Below, one piece after another: positions 8,555 through 17,600 of a stretch of DNA of 64,000 bases. The notes beneath the pieces are model-generated. The model was not told the origin of the DNA, searched no databases, and saw nothing but the letters and a program-made list of their open reading frames with translations. The stretch's first letter is position 1, and every line of letters begins with the position of its first letter. The translations under genes were made by a program, and so were the position numbers. The stretch comes from Selenomonadaceae bacterium (GTDB lineage: Bacteria > Bacillota > Negativicutes > Selenomonadales > Selenomonadaceae): NCBI GenBank assembly GCA_017549815.1, contig JAFYNH010000074.1, forward strand, positions 47,403 to 111,402, in the 5' to 3' direction.

Positions 8555-8713
8555 TTTATGTAAAACTTTTTCTTTGCATTTATGTAAAACTTTTTCTTTG
8601 CGCGCCCAAAGAAAAAGTAACAAAAAGAAAGGGCGTAAGACGCCGCTTTTCACATCACGTGAAAAACGCGGCGCGGCGCACGTCCATGTGCGCCGGGTTT
8701 CACCTAACCGCTA
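8555..8713. repeat. Dispersed palindromic element, copy 1
   Basis: Contains the perfect 7-bp-arm palindrome GGCGCAC / GTGCGCC with a 6-base loop (8675-8694), flanked by GGTTTCAC on one side. It also has direct copies of TGTAAAACTTTTTCTTTG and its complement CAAAGAAAAAG. A 28-base block including the palindrome recurs in opposite orientation at 41299-41326, again next to CTTTTCTTTTG / CAAAAGAAAAG arms. No ORF was recognised. It looks like a REP/MITE-like intergenic element. Confidence 0.7.
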
Positions 8714-8716
8714 CTT

Positions 8717-8766
8717 TTCCCTAACCTCTAATCCCTAAACCCTAGTCCCTAGTCCCTAGCCCCTAT
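8717..8766. repeat. Heptamer tandem repeat (CCTAGTC/CCTAATC units)
   Basis: A run of 7-base units such as CCCTAGT and CCCTAAA immediately upstream of the TRAP permease gene. Same family as the arrays at 10735, 13353, 28179, 42443, 47038 and 57149. Confidence 0.85.
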
Positions 8767-8830
8767 AATATTTGCAGGAATTCTTACAGCAGACGCGAAT
8801 TTTTTAGAAAAATTTTTCGAGGTGACATTT

Positions 8831-10753
8831 ATGAGCGAGCGAAAAGAGATGACGGCGGAAGAAGTTTTAAAAAAATATGACAGCGAATCAAACACAATGG
8901 AATATACGGGCATTATGGCGAAAATAATCTCAGCAATCGCGATAAGTTTTTCGGTATTTCAGATATACACAGCGAGTTTCGGACTATTGGACGCGCAAAT
9001 TCAACGGGCGATTCATTTAGGGTTCGGGCTGTGTTTATCGTTTTTATTATATCCGACGCGGAAATCTTGGCGACGCGATAAACTTCACCCGCTCGATTTA
9101 ATTTTGGCGATAATGGGCGCGGCGGCTCCAGCGTATATCGTGATAAATTATCGGGAATTGATATTGCGTGCGGCATTACCGACTTCGACGGACGTAATTA
9201 TCGGCACGTTAGGAATTTTATTAGTGATTGAGGCGGCGCGTCGTGTCGTCGGAATCCCAATGGTTTGCGTGGTATTATTTTTCATAACATATGCATTTGC
9301 CGGGCCTTACATGCCGGGACTTTTGGCGCATCGCGGACTAAATATCAACGAATTTGTCAGTCATGTCTTCTTTACGACGGAAGGGATATTCGGAATACCT
9401 TTGGGCGTGTCGTCGACGTTCATATTTTTATTTATTTTATTCGGCGCGTACTTGGAGGGCACAGGGCTTGGAAAATTTTTTATAGACGTGGCGAACTCGA
9501 TAGCAGGTTGGGCGAGCGGAGGTCCTGCCAAAGTCGCCGTTTTATCAAGCGGCTTAATGGGAACGGTCAGCGGCTCTTCGGTTGCAAATGTCGTGGGGAC
9601 TGGTTCATTAACAATCCCTATGATGAAAAAGCTCGGCTATCATAAAGATTTTGCGGGCGCGGTTGAGGCGGCGGCGTCAACGGGCGGGCAATTAATGCCT
9701 CCTGTCATGGGCGCGGCGGCGTTTTTAATGGCGGAATTCGTTGGCATGCCTTACGTCGAAATCGTCAAGGCGGCAGTGATACCAGCGGCGTTATATTTTA
9801 TTGGCGTATGGCTCGGCGTCCACTTCGAGGCTAAGCGGAATAATTTACAAGGCTTGCCCCGCGCAGAACTCCCTAAACTCGGCGAACTGTTAAAGACACG
9901 CGGACATTTAGCGATACCGTTGATAGTTATCGTTTATCTGTTGGTCAGCGGTTATACTCCAATGCGGGCGGCGTTGGTGGCGATAATTTTATCAATCGTG
10001 GTTTCAGGCATAAAAAAATCTACGCGCATGAGTCCGCAAGAAATTTTAAAGGGCTTAGAGACGGGCGCGAGAAATGTTTTAGGCGTCTTGGTAGCCTGCG
10101 CGTCGGCGGGAATAATAATCGGCGTCGTGACGAAAACAGGCGTCGGCTTAAAGTTAGCGTCAACTTTGTTGGATTTATCGGGCGGAATGATTTTACCGAG
10201 CATGTTCTTGACAATGATAACGGCGATAATTTTAGGAATGGGCGTGCCGACGACGGCGAATTACGTCATAACTTCGACGATAGCAGCTCCCGCGCTGATT
10301 CAAATGGGCGTTCCTGTATTGGCGGCTCACATGTTCGTTTTTTACTTCGGAATAATCGCGGACGTGACACCTCCCGTAGCACTTGCGGCTTATGCAGGTT
10401 CAGGAATATCGGGCGGCAACGCACTAAGGACGGGAATAAATGCGTCGAAGTTGGCGATTGCGGCGTTTATAATCCCTTATATGTTCGTCTTAAATCCTGA
10501 ATTAATTTTGATGAACGGAATAACGGCAGGCTTGGGCTTATCGTTGCTTACGGCGATAGTCGGTATGGTCGCGTTGAGTTCGTCGCTTATCGGATACTTA
10601 GCCGCGCCGCTTATAAATTGGCAACGAATAATTTTAGGCGCGGGCGGCTTGATGATGATTAAACCCGGACTTGCGACGGATATAGCGGGCATTGCGATTT
10701 TCGGGGCGATTCTTTTTTTACAGCTTAGACAGAAACTAGGGACTAGGGATTAG
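8831..10753 (+). CDS. TRAP transporter fused permease (DctQ-DctM, TAXI-type)
   Basis: About 640 residues and around 16-18 hydrophobic segments, the size of the TRAP 4TM/12TM fusion permeases. These use an ion gradient and an extracytoplasmic TAXI-type binding protein to import carboxylates or similar solutes. Conserved DctM blocks are visible: LMGTVSGSSVANVVGTGSLT, STGGQLMPPVMGAAAFLMAE, ILGMGVPTTANYVITSTIAA and DVTPPVALAAYAGSGISG. GTG at 8822 is possible, but ATG at 8831 is better spaced behind GAGGTGA. No binding-protein gene is adjacent, so the substrate cannot be guessed. The last residues (KLGTRD) and the stop codon are encoded by the heptamer repeat that follows, so the repeat has replaced or extended the native C-terminus. 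Confidence 0.93.
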   Translation: MSERKEMTAEEVLKKYDSESNTMEYTGIMAKIISAIAISFSVFQIYTASFGLLDAQIQRAIHLGFGLCLSFLLYPTRKSWRRDKLHPLDLILAIMGAAAPAYIVINYRELILRAALPTSTDVIIGTLGILLVIEAARRVVGIPMVCVVLFFITYAFAGPYMPGLLAHRGLNINEFVSHVFFTTEGIFGIPLGVSSTFIFLFILFGAYLEGTGLGKFFIDVANSIAGWASGGPAKVAVLSSGLMGTVSGSSVANVVGTGSLTIPMMKKLGYHKDFAGAVEAAASTGGQLMPPVMGAAAFLMAEFVGMPYVEIVKAAVIPAALYFIGVWLGVHFEAKRNNLQGLPRAELPKLGELLKTRGHLAIPLIVIVYLLVSGYTPMRAALVAIILSIVVSGIKKSTRMSPQEILKGLETGARNVLGVLVACASAGIIIGVVTKTGVGLKLASTLLDLSGGMILPSMFLTMITAIILGMGVPTTANYVITSTIAAPALIQMGVPVLAAHMFVFYFGIIADVTPPVALAAYAGSGISGGNALRTGINASKLAIAAFIIPYMFVLNPELILMNGITAGLGLSLLTAIVGMVALSSSLIGYLAAPLINWQRIILGAGGLMMIKPGLATDIAGIAIFGAILFLQLRQKLGTRD

Positions 10754-10833
10754 GAACTAGGGACTAGAGTTTTGCTGAAAGCTGAAAGCTTAAAGCTCAA
10801 AGCTTAAAGCTCAAAGCTTAAAGCTCAAAGCTC
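10735..10833. repeat. Composite tandem repeat: ACTAGGG heptamers then AAAGCTTA/AAAGCTCA octamers
   Basis: Units of ACTAGGG/ATTAGGA (10735-10768) are joined through GTTTTGCTGAAAGCT to a run of AAAGCTTA/AAAGCTCA units (10780-10832). The same junction occurs inverted at 28160-28216. The remaining 10834-10930 stretch before cheV is A/T-rich, with no gene recognised. Confidence 0.85.
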
Positions 10834-10941
10834 GTTTCGACTTTGAAAAGTTTTTAATTAATCGCCGCGTTTGAAGGATAAAAAAACTTTTCGGCGAAAT
10901 TTCCTTGAGTTAAATTGTTAAAATAACTGGAGGCGTATTTA

Positions 10942-11904
10942 ATGGCAAATGATAAAATGCGCAAGGGCGTCGAGACAGCAGGCGATAAGAAGGGCATATT
11001 GCTTGAGACTGGTACTAACGAATTTGAGATAGTCGAATTCAGTATCGGTGGCGTGAATTACGGAATAAACGTTGCAAAAGTTCGCGAAGTCATTCAGAGG
11101 ACACCTGTAACCGAAATGCCGCAAGCGCACCCTTACATTGACGGATTATTTACTCTGCGCGGTAAAGCAATTCCTCTCGTAAATCTTCCGCGTTGCTTGA
11201 ATGTCACGAACGGCGACGAGGCGAAAAATATTATCGTCACCGAGATTAACAACTACGACATAGGATTTTTGGTGGAAAACGTATCGCGAATTCACCGTAT
11301 ATCGTGGAAAGACATGGAGCCTTCGCCGGAAGTCGGAGATCAAAGCCGCGTTGTCGGTATTGTCAAAATGCCCAATCGAATTGTCTTGCTCCTTGACTTC
11401 GAGACGATTATCGCAGAGGTTAATCCGGAAATTAATGCAAAACTCACGACGGTTACGGACGCCACTGCAGACGTTAAGGCGGCGCGTTCAAATGTTCACG
11501 TTGTAGTTGCGGAAGATTCGTCTATGCTCCGCGATTTGCTTGTTACGACTTTGCACGATTCAGGCTACAGATTCGTCCGCGACTTCGGCAACGGCAAAGA
11601 TGCTTGGGAATATCTGCAAAATCTTGCGAGCAAGCCCGGTGACATTTCCGAACATGTCGGCATAATCGTTTCCGATGTTGAAATGCCCATTATGGACGGT
11701 CACAGATTCTTAAAACTCGTTCGCTCCAATGAGAGACTTAAAGACGTGCCGTTTGTCCTTTTCTCGTCGCTTATCAATGAAGAAATGCGCTTGAAGGGCG
11801 AAGAACTCGGCGCGAGTGCTCAAATTTCCAAACCCGAAATCGGACAACTTATCAGTCTGCTTGACGGATTTATTTTCGGCAAAAAACAATCGGTCAATAT
11901 CTAA
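10942..11904 (+). CDS. cheV: Chemotaxis coupling protein CheV (CheW domain plus receiver)
   Basis: 320 residues. An N-terminal CheW-like domain (about 25-160: EFSIGGVNYGINVAKVREVI, LRGKAIPLVNLPRCL) links chemoreceptors to CheA. A C-terminal response-regulator receiver follows (about 185-315) with the acidic pair in VAEDSS, the phospho-acceptor Asp in VSDVEMPIMDG, Ser-Ser in LFSSLI and Lys in ISKPE. Phosphorylation by CheA is thought to tune receptor coupling in adaptation. It is a single gene here with its own terminator; no other chemotaxis gene is adjacent. Start ATG at 10942 follows CTGGAGG. Confidence 0.93.
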   Translation: MANDKMRKGVETAGDKKGILLETGTNEFEIVEFSIGGVNYGINVAKVREVIQRTPVTEMPQAHPYIDGLFTLRGKAIPLVNLPRCLNVTNGDEAKNIIVTEINNYDIGFLVENVSRIHRISWKDMEPSPEVGDQSRVVGIVKMPNRIVLLLDFETIIAEVNPEINAKLTTVTDATADVKAARSNVHVVVAEDSSMLRDLLVTTLHDSGYRFVRDFGNGKDAWEYLQNLASKPGDISEHVGIIVSDVEMPIMDGHRFLKLVRSNERLKDVPFVLFSSLINEEMRLKGEELGASAQISKPEIGQLISLLDGFIFGKKQSVNI

Positions 11905-11913
11905 ATATTTCTC

Positions 11914-11940
11914 AGCCCGCGCAGTTCGGCGGGTTTTTTA
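11914..11940 (+). terminator. Rho-independent terminator of cheV
   Basis: Stem CCCGC / GCGGG with a short loop followed by a run of six T, ten bases after the cheV stop. Confidence 0.8.
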
Positions 11941-12006
11941 TTGCGTAAAAGGAGAATAACGGCTAAAATTGCGTGGTAGAAAAAATTTTAAGCGGAGGGA
12001 ATTTTA

Positions 12007-13353
12007 ATGGCGCGATTGTTTGGGACGGACGGTGTTCGTGGCGAGGCGAATACTCAACTGCCGCCGGAATTGGCATACAGAATGGGACGGGCGGCGACAA
12101 TTTATTTTGGACAACACTCGGAAGGCAAGCCGCAAATTTTAATCGGGCGCGATACGCGAATATCGGGCGAAATGTTGGAGTCGGCATTAGTTGCGGGAAT
12201 TTGTTCGGCGGGCGGCAATGCGATTTTGGCGGGAGTAGTTCCGACGCCTGCGGTTGCTTATTTGGCGCGGAAACTTCATGCGGCGGCGGGAATTGTAATC
12301 AGCGCGTCGCATAATCCTTTTCAAGACAACGGGATAAAATTTTTCGGCGGCGACGGCTACAAACTCCCCGATAAAGTCGAGGACGAAATTGAAAGTATCG
12401 TTCGCGAGCTTGAAAGCGGACAAAAATTTTCGCGTCCGACGGGCGAGGGCATCGGGCACATTGAATATCGCCAAAATCTTTTGGAGGATTACATTAGCTT
12501 TGTAATGAGCACGACTTCGGAGCGATTCGACGGCATGAAAATTGTCTTGGACTGCGCGAACGGAGCAGCTTATAAGGCAATGCCGACAGTTCTTGAGCGG
12601 CTCGGCGCAGAGTTGATTTTGCTCGGCGATAACCCGAACGGGATTAATATTAATGATTGTTGCGGCTCAACGCATATGGAGAATTTACGGCTGGCGGTTT
12701 TGAGGAATAAGGCGGACATTGGCATTGCGCACGACGGCGACGCGGACAGGTGCCTTTGCATTGACGAAAACGGCGATGTTATTGACGGCGATCACATTAT
12801 GATTATCTGCGCGAAGTTGATGATGAAAGTCGGCGCGTTGCCGAAAAAAACTGTCGTGGCGACGGTCATGAGCAATATCGGTTTTCGTCAAGCCCTTGAA
12901 GAATTGAATTTGGCTTGCGAGATAACGGCAGTCGGCGACCGCTATGTTTTAGAAAATATGCGGGCGAACGACCATAGACTCGGCGGCGAACAATCAGGAC
13001 ATATAATTTTCTCGGACTATTCGACGACGGGCGACGGCTTGATAACGGGCTTGCAAGTGTTGACGGCTATGAAAAAGTTCAACACGACGGCTAGCAAACT
13101 CAACGCGCTCATGACGACTTATCCGCAAGTTTTGATTAATGTTAGGGTTAAGGACAAAAAGCCTTGCGAAGAATCGGCGGCGGTTAAGCTTGCGATAGCC
13201 GAAGGCGAAATTGAACTTGGGAACACGGGCAGAATTTTAGTCAGAGCGTCGGGGACGGAACCTTTGATTCGCGTAATGGCGGAGGGCAAGGATAAGAATC
13301 AGCTCAATCGAATTTGCAACAAGATTGCGGCGGAAATTGAGAAATGCAATTAA
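12007..13353 (+). CDS. glmM: Phosphoglucosamine mutase
   Basis: 448 residues, full length for GlmM, which interconverts glucosamine-6-phosphate and glucosamine-1-phosphate on the way to UDP-GlcNAc for peptidoglycan and LPS. The N-terminus MARLFGTDGVRGEAN is the family signature. The catalytic phosphoserine is in VISASHNPFQDNGIKFF (about residue 100). The metal-binding loop DGDADRC is present, as are the sugar-binding GGEQSGH and the C-terminal phosphate loop RASGTEPLIRVM. Start ATG follows GCGGAGGGAA. The gene stands alone between cheV and the convergent HD-GYP gene, and its stop abuts a heptamer repeat. Confidence 0.97.
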   Translation: MARLFGTDGVRGEANTQLPPELAYRMGRAATIYFGQHSEGKPQILIGRDTRISGEMLESALVAGICSAGGNAILAGVVPTPAVAYLARKLHAAAGIVISASHNPFQDNGIKFFGGDGYKLPDKVEDEIESIVRELESGQKFSRPTGEGIGHIEYRQNLLEDYISFVMSTTSERFDGMKIVLDCANGAAYKAMPTVLERLGAELILLGDNPNGININDCCGSTHMENLRLAVLRNKADIGIAHDGDADRCLCIDENGDVIDGDHIMIICAKLMMKVGALPKKTVVATVMSNIGFRQALEELNLACEITAVGDRYVLENMRANDHRLGGEQSGHIIFSDYSTTGDGLITGLQVLTAMKKFNTTASKLNALMTTYPQVLINVRVKDKKPCEESAAVKLAIAEGEIELGNTGRILVRASGTEPLIRVMAEGKDKNQLNRICNKIAAEIEKCN

Positions 13354-13388
13354 TCCCTAGTCCCTAATTCCTAAATCCTAGTTCCTAG
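13353..13388. repeat. Heptamer tandem repeat (CCCTAGT/CCTAAAT units)
   Basis: A short array of 7-base units directly at the glmM stop codon, before the shared terminator. Confidence 0.8.
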
Positions 13389-13433
13389 AAAAAAATGCGC
13401 TTGACCGTGAATCAGTCAGGCGCGTATTTTTTT
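13389..13433. terminator. Bidirectional terminator between glmM and the HD-GYP gene
   Basis: Stem of nine pairs with one mismatch (GCGCTTGAC ... GTCAGGCGC, 13397-13423), with A-run before and T-run after. It can serve both convergent genes. Confidence 0.85.
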
Positions 13434-14517
13434 AAACTTCGTTAGCAGTAAGGAGAGAATCAATTTTCAAATCGGTACGGCGATTTAAATCGATAAAGTC
13501 GTCATTAATTGTCTGGACAATTGGTAAAGCCGTAATTCGCGAACTGTCTATGTAAACGATTTTGGCGCGTTGCCCGTCGCTAAGTCCGACCCAACTGCCG
13601 TTAAGCGATTGCAAAAGTTTTTCCACGAAGACGACGACAAAGCGCGTTTCGAGCTTACCAGCCAGTGCGTCGCCGTAAAGAACTTTGATAATATCGAACG
13701 GCGAATTTTTCTTGGCGTAGGAGCGGTGAGTCGCCATTGCGTCATAAATATCAAGCACCGCGATAATTTTGCCGAAGTCGTTAATCTTATCGCCCTTTAA
13801 CTTACTCGGATAACCGCTGCCGTCGCAACGCTCATGATGTTGCAGGACGCCGAGCAAAACATTTTTCAACTTTTTAAGCGGCGAATCCAATAAAGCCGCG
13901 TAGCCGTAGACGACATGTTTCCTTACTTCGGCAAGTTCTTCTTCGTCGAGCTTTTCCGTTTTATTCAAAATGCCTTTGGAGATTTTCATTTTGCCAATTT
14001 CGCTTAAAAGCCCTGTCATAATCAATTCGCCGACTTGCTGTGCTCTGAAGTTGAGCCAATGCGCCATAACACCCGACAAAATGCCGACGTTAAGCGCGTG
14101 ATGAATAACGTTATCGCCATCGCGTTTCATGTTATGAATTTGCGTGACAGCCTTCGCGCCGTCGTCGCACAGCTCCGAAATATTATCTGCGCGAACCAAT
14201 TCAGCCAATTCCTTCATATCGATTTTGTTAGTATTAGCGAAACCGTAGTAAAGATTTTGCGTAGAGGCGAAACAAGTTTTATAACAGCGAAGATAAGCCT
14301 TGTCGAGCAAATGTTCCTGTTTGTTCGGCACTGGCGCATATTCTTCGGGCGTCACGTCGATATATACCGAGAAAACATTTTTCCCGCGCAGGCTGTCTAT
14401 CAACTCCGAAGTCAACTTAACATTTTCCTTGATTAAAATTTTCCCGTCAAAATCTTTAACGGCGCGCCCGACCTTCATGCCCGAACGCAACTCCGTCACG
14501 TCGTATGATCTTAACAA
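13432..14517 (-). CDS. HD-GYP domain protein with degenerate HD dyad
   Basis: 361 residues. An N-terminal ~100-residue segment (MLRSYDVTELRSGMKVGRAV) resembles the DUF3391-like region of HD-GYP proteins. It is followed by an HD-GYP domain (about 130-310), the class that hydrolyses cyclic-di-GMP. The HHERCDGSGYP block and the DIYDAMATHRSY block are intact, but the position of the metal-binding HD pair (normally HDIGK) reads LLSEIGKMKI, that is Ser-Glu. That may abolish phosphodiesterase activity and leave a binding or regulatory role, which is inference. The start is TTG at 14517, eight bases after AGGAGGAG, with no ATG nearby. Next to cheV, it suggests motility or surface control. Confidence 0.88.
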   Translation of the reverse strand: MLRSYDVTELRSGMKVGRAVKDFDGKILIKENVKLTSELIDSLRGKNVFSVYIDVTPEEYAPVPNKQEHLLDKAYLRCYKTCFASTQNLYYGFANTNKIDMKELAELVRADNISELCDDGAKAVTQIHNMKRDGDNVIHHALNVGILSGVMAHWLNFRAQQVGELIMTGLLSEIGKMKISKGILNKTEKLDEEELAEVRKHVVYGYAALLDSPLKKLKNVLLGVLQHHERCDGSGYPSKLKGDKINDFGKIIAVLDIYDAMATHRSYAKKNSPFDIIKVLYGDALAGKLETRFVVVFVEKLLQSLNGSWVGLSDGQRAKIVYIDSSRITALPIVQTINDDFIDLNRRTDLKIDSLLTANEV

Positions 14518-14566
14518 CTGCTATCTCCTCCTAAAAGTTTTCTGCATTATAAGATATTCTCGCGGT

Positions 14567-14594
14567 AAAAAAAAGACAGCCGCTTTGACTGTCT
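14567..14594 (-). terminator. Rho-independent terminator after RTX gene 2
   Basis: Minus strand: AGACAG / CTGTCT stem with extended loop, followed by seven T, 50 bases past the RTX gene stop. Confidence 0.75.
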
Positions 14595-14609
14595 TAAAAA
14601 AATTTTTAT

Positions 14610-14649
14610 TAGGGACGTAGGGTTTATGGACTAAGAACTAGGAACTATT
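14610..14649. repeat. Heptamer tandem repeat overlapping the RTX gene 2 stop
   Basis: TAGGGAC/TAAGAAC/TAGGAAC units. The stop codon of the RTX gene (14645-14647) is part of the last unit. Confidence 0.75.
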
Positions 14650-17600
14650 TTTTGCCCGCATATGCAATCAGATTGTTTTCTTTGGCGAGTTGCGTTGAGT
14701 CTGTTAAGAAAGAATAATCCGCCGTGTTGTTTTGAACAATCGCGCTAAGTTGATTATCTGTGGTGAAGTCGTCATCCTCGGCAAGGAACCACATAGAATC
14801 AGCATTGCTCGGAGATTTTTCAGCATAACTTTGCGTCGTCGTTACGGTTTTTTCGCCGTCTTTATATTTAATCGTTATCACTTTATCTTTGCCGTCTTTT
14901 ACCGTTATTCTGCCCGAACTGCCAACCTTAAGAACAACATCGCCGTCGGAATTGGCGTAGCCGTCGCTTATCGTTCCCGACTTAATTTGAATTATATCTT
15001 CGTTTTGTTTGTAATCGACAATGAGGTCTTCGCCGTCGCCACTCGAATAAATGAAGACATCCTTACCAGCATTGCCTTGCAAAGTGTCGTTGCCCTTACC
15101 ACCAATCAAGGTATCATTACCATCGCCGCCAAAAATTGTGTCATTACCTGCGCCCGCGTCTATGTAATCATTTTCGGCAGTGCCGACGATACTGTTGTTA
15201 ATCGCGTTACCTGTGATTGAAAGGGTTCTCTTAACATGTGAGGCGTCTATTGTCTTAATATTTTTAGCGAAGTTATCAACCTTGAAGCTATTCTTCCAAT
15301 AATCCTCCGAAATCTCGACGGCTTTGCCATTTATGCTGACTGTTTGTTTGCCGTTTTTATAATCGTGCTCGATGCCATCTTTATCAATGTAAGTTATACC
15401 TACCGTCAAAGCTTTATTAATTTTAATGGTTCCCTTACCGACTTTGAGCACGACATCCTTTATGCCGCTTTGACCAATGGAGCTTATTGTACCAGACGCA
15501 ACAGAAATTTTATCTTCAAGGGCGTAGTCAGTGATAACATCATTGCCAGAACCGTTATAGTAAACAAAAACGTCCGCGCCATCGCCGCCCGTAAGTGTGT
15601 CGCTCTTTACGTCGCCTTCAAGGGTGTCGTTGCCCTTACCACCAATAATTTTATTAGCTTTGCCGTTGCCTGTAATGTTGATACCTTTCTCGGTAGCTGA
15701 AGCGTCAATCGTAACGATTTCACTACCGTTATCAATCGCCTCCGTGACATCAAAATCTTTATCTGGATAGGAGCTTGTGAGAGTTATGGCATTCTTCGCC
15801 GCATTAATTATGTATGGTTCTTCCGAAACCGCCGAATAAGTTTTCGTGTCGCCGTTCACAACATATTTGAAAGTTTTATCCTTAGCGTCCTTAATGGTGA
15901 TTTTTCCTTTACCGACAGTGAAAATAACATCGTTGCCGCTGGTCGTAACCTTCGCCGTGCCAGACGCAATCTTAAGGCTGTCATTACTGTCGAACCCGCG
16001 AATAGTATCATTGCCGTCGCCCGAATTATAAACAATGACATTATTTTTAGCGGCGGAGCTTAGGCTAATTAAATCGTTACCATTGTCGCCCGTTATCGTC
16101 GTCTTACTGCCTGAAACTTTGACGGTATCATTACCCGCGCCGCCTTTTATAGCAGTATTGCTTGCGTTGAAATTAAATCCGTAGCCGTTGCCGTTTAAGC
16201 TAATATTTTTAGACGCGCCGATAATCGAATTCGAAACGGTGATGACTTTATTTTTAATCTTGATACCTTTCTTAGAAGTGACGCCGTTAATTGTGGCAAG
16301 CGTTGAAGCAGATTTTGCTTTCGAGTAAGTTATTGATTTGCTATCTTTGGCGAGTGTGTAACCTGCTGTCGTCGAGGAGCTTTTGTAAGTCGCAACATTA
16401 TTTTTATAAGACCAAGCCGCATTTTTATTTGTAGGTTTAGGAACGTCGTCGGCAATTGCAAGAGTATAGCCTTTGCTGACGGCGATTTTGCTTGCGTTGA
16501 CGGAAGATTTCGCGACTGTTACGACTTTATCATTTAATCTAAGTCCTTTTGTAGATTTAACGCCCGTGACTGTCACCAAAGTTTTACTATCCGTGCCGTA
16601 AGTCGCAGTCGTCCCGTTTATCTTCCAAGAATTTTCTTCACCAGCAATTTCTTCGCCAATAATGTTTACCTTAGACAAAGACGCCGCGCCGTTTAAAGTT
16701 ATCTTGCTCTTGCCTACAGTAACGATAATGTCATCGCCGCTTTTTTTCGTGGAATAGGATCCGCCACCTATTGAAAGTGTCGAATCTGCGCGGAAGCCGT
16801 TGATTTTATCATTGCCGTCGCCCGATGAGTATTTAAACAAAACTTTTGCGCCGCTGTTTTCAATGGAGTCGTTCCCCTTGCCGCCAGTGATAGTTACTTT
16901 GGAGCCACGATTATCGATTGTATCATTGCCTTTGCCGCCGTCGATTATACTGTTTATTCCTTTGTTTTCAAATCGGAGTTCGCCGTCGATATAACCCTTA
17001 TCACAGTTGGTAATTATGTCATTGCCATCGCCGCCTAATACCGTTATTTTGGTTCCAAAGTTGTTTAAAGTGTCGTTTCCTGCGCCGCAGTCAAATTTAA
17101 CGCTGTCAGCACCACCACTAAGCGGATCATTATGGAAAAAGTCATTACCAGTACCGCCAATTACAGTCACGTTATTTCCTCTGTTATCGAAGGTATCATT
17201 CCCTGCGCCGCCGTTTATCGTTACGTTGTTAGCGTAATTCCAAATGTAATCATCATCTGCTCCACCTGCTATACTAACAAAATCTCCGCCAGTATTGTTA
17301 TTAATGGAATCATTTCCACCGAGTCCGTTTATCGTTACTCCAGCGAACGAATTATCGAGGCTGTCTTTGCCGTCGGTTCCGTTAAACACAGTGTTTGACT
17401 TGTCGTTATTGACGAAATTAATATATTCACCACTGATATTAACAATAGACAAGTTCGCCGCGCCATTTAAAGTTATCTTACCTTCTCCGACGGTAACGAT
17501 AATGTCCGAACCGCTTTTGGTCGTCGAGTAAGTTCCCGTGCCGTCACCGATTTTGAGGCTATCTTTTTCTGAAAAGTTAGTAATTATGTCGTTGCCGTCA

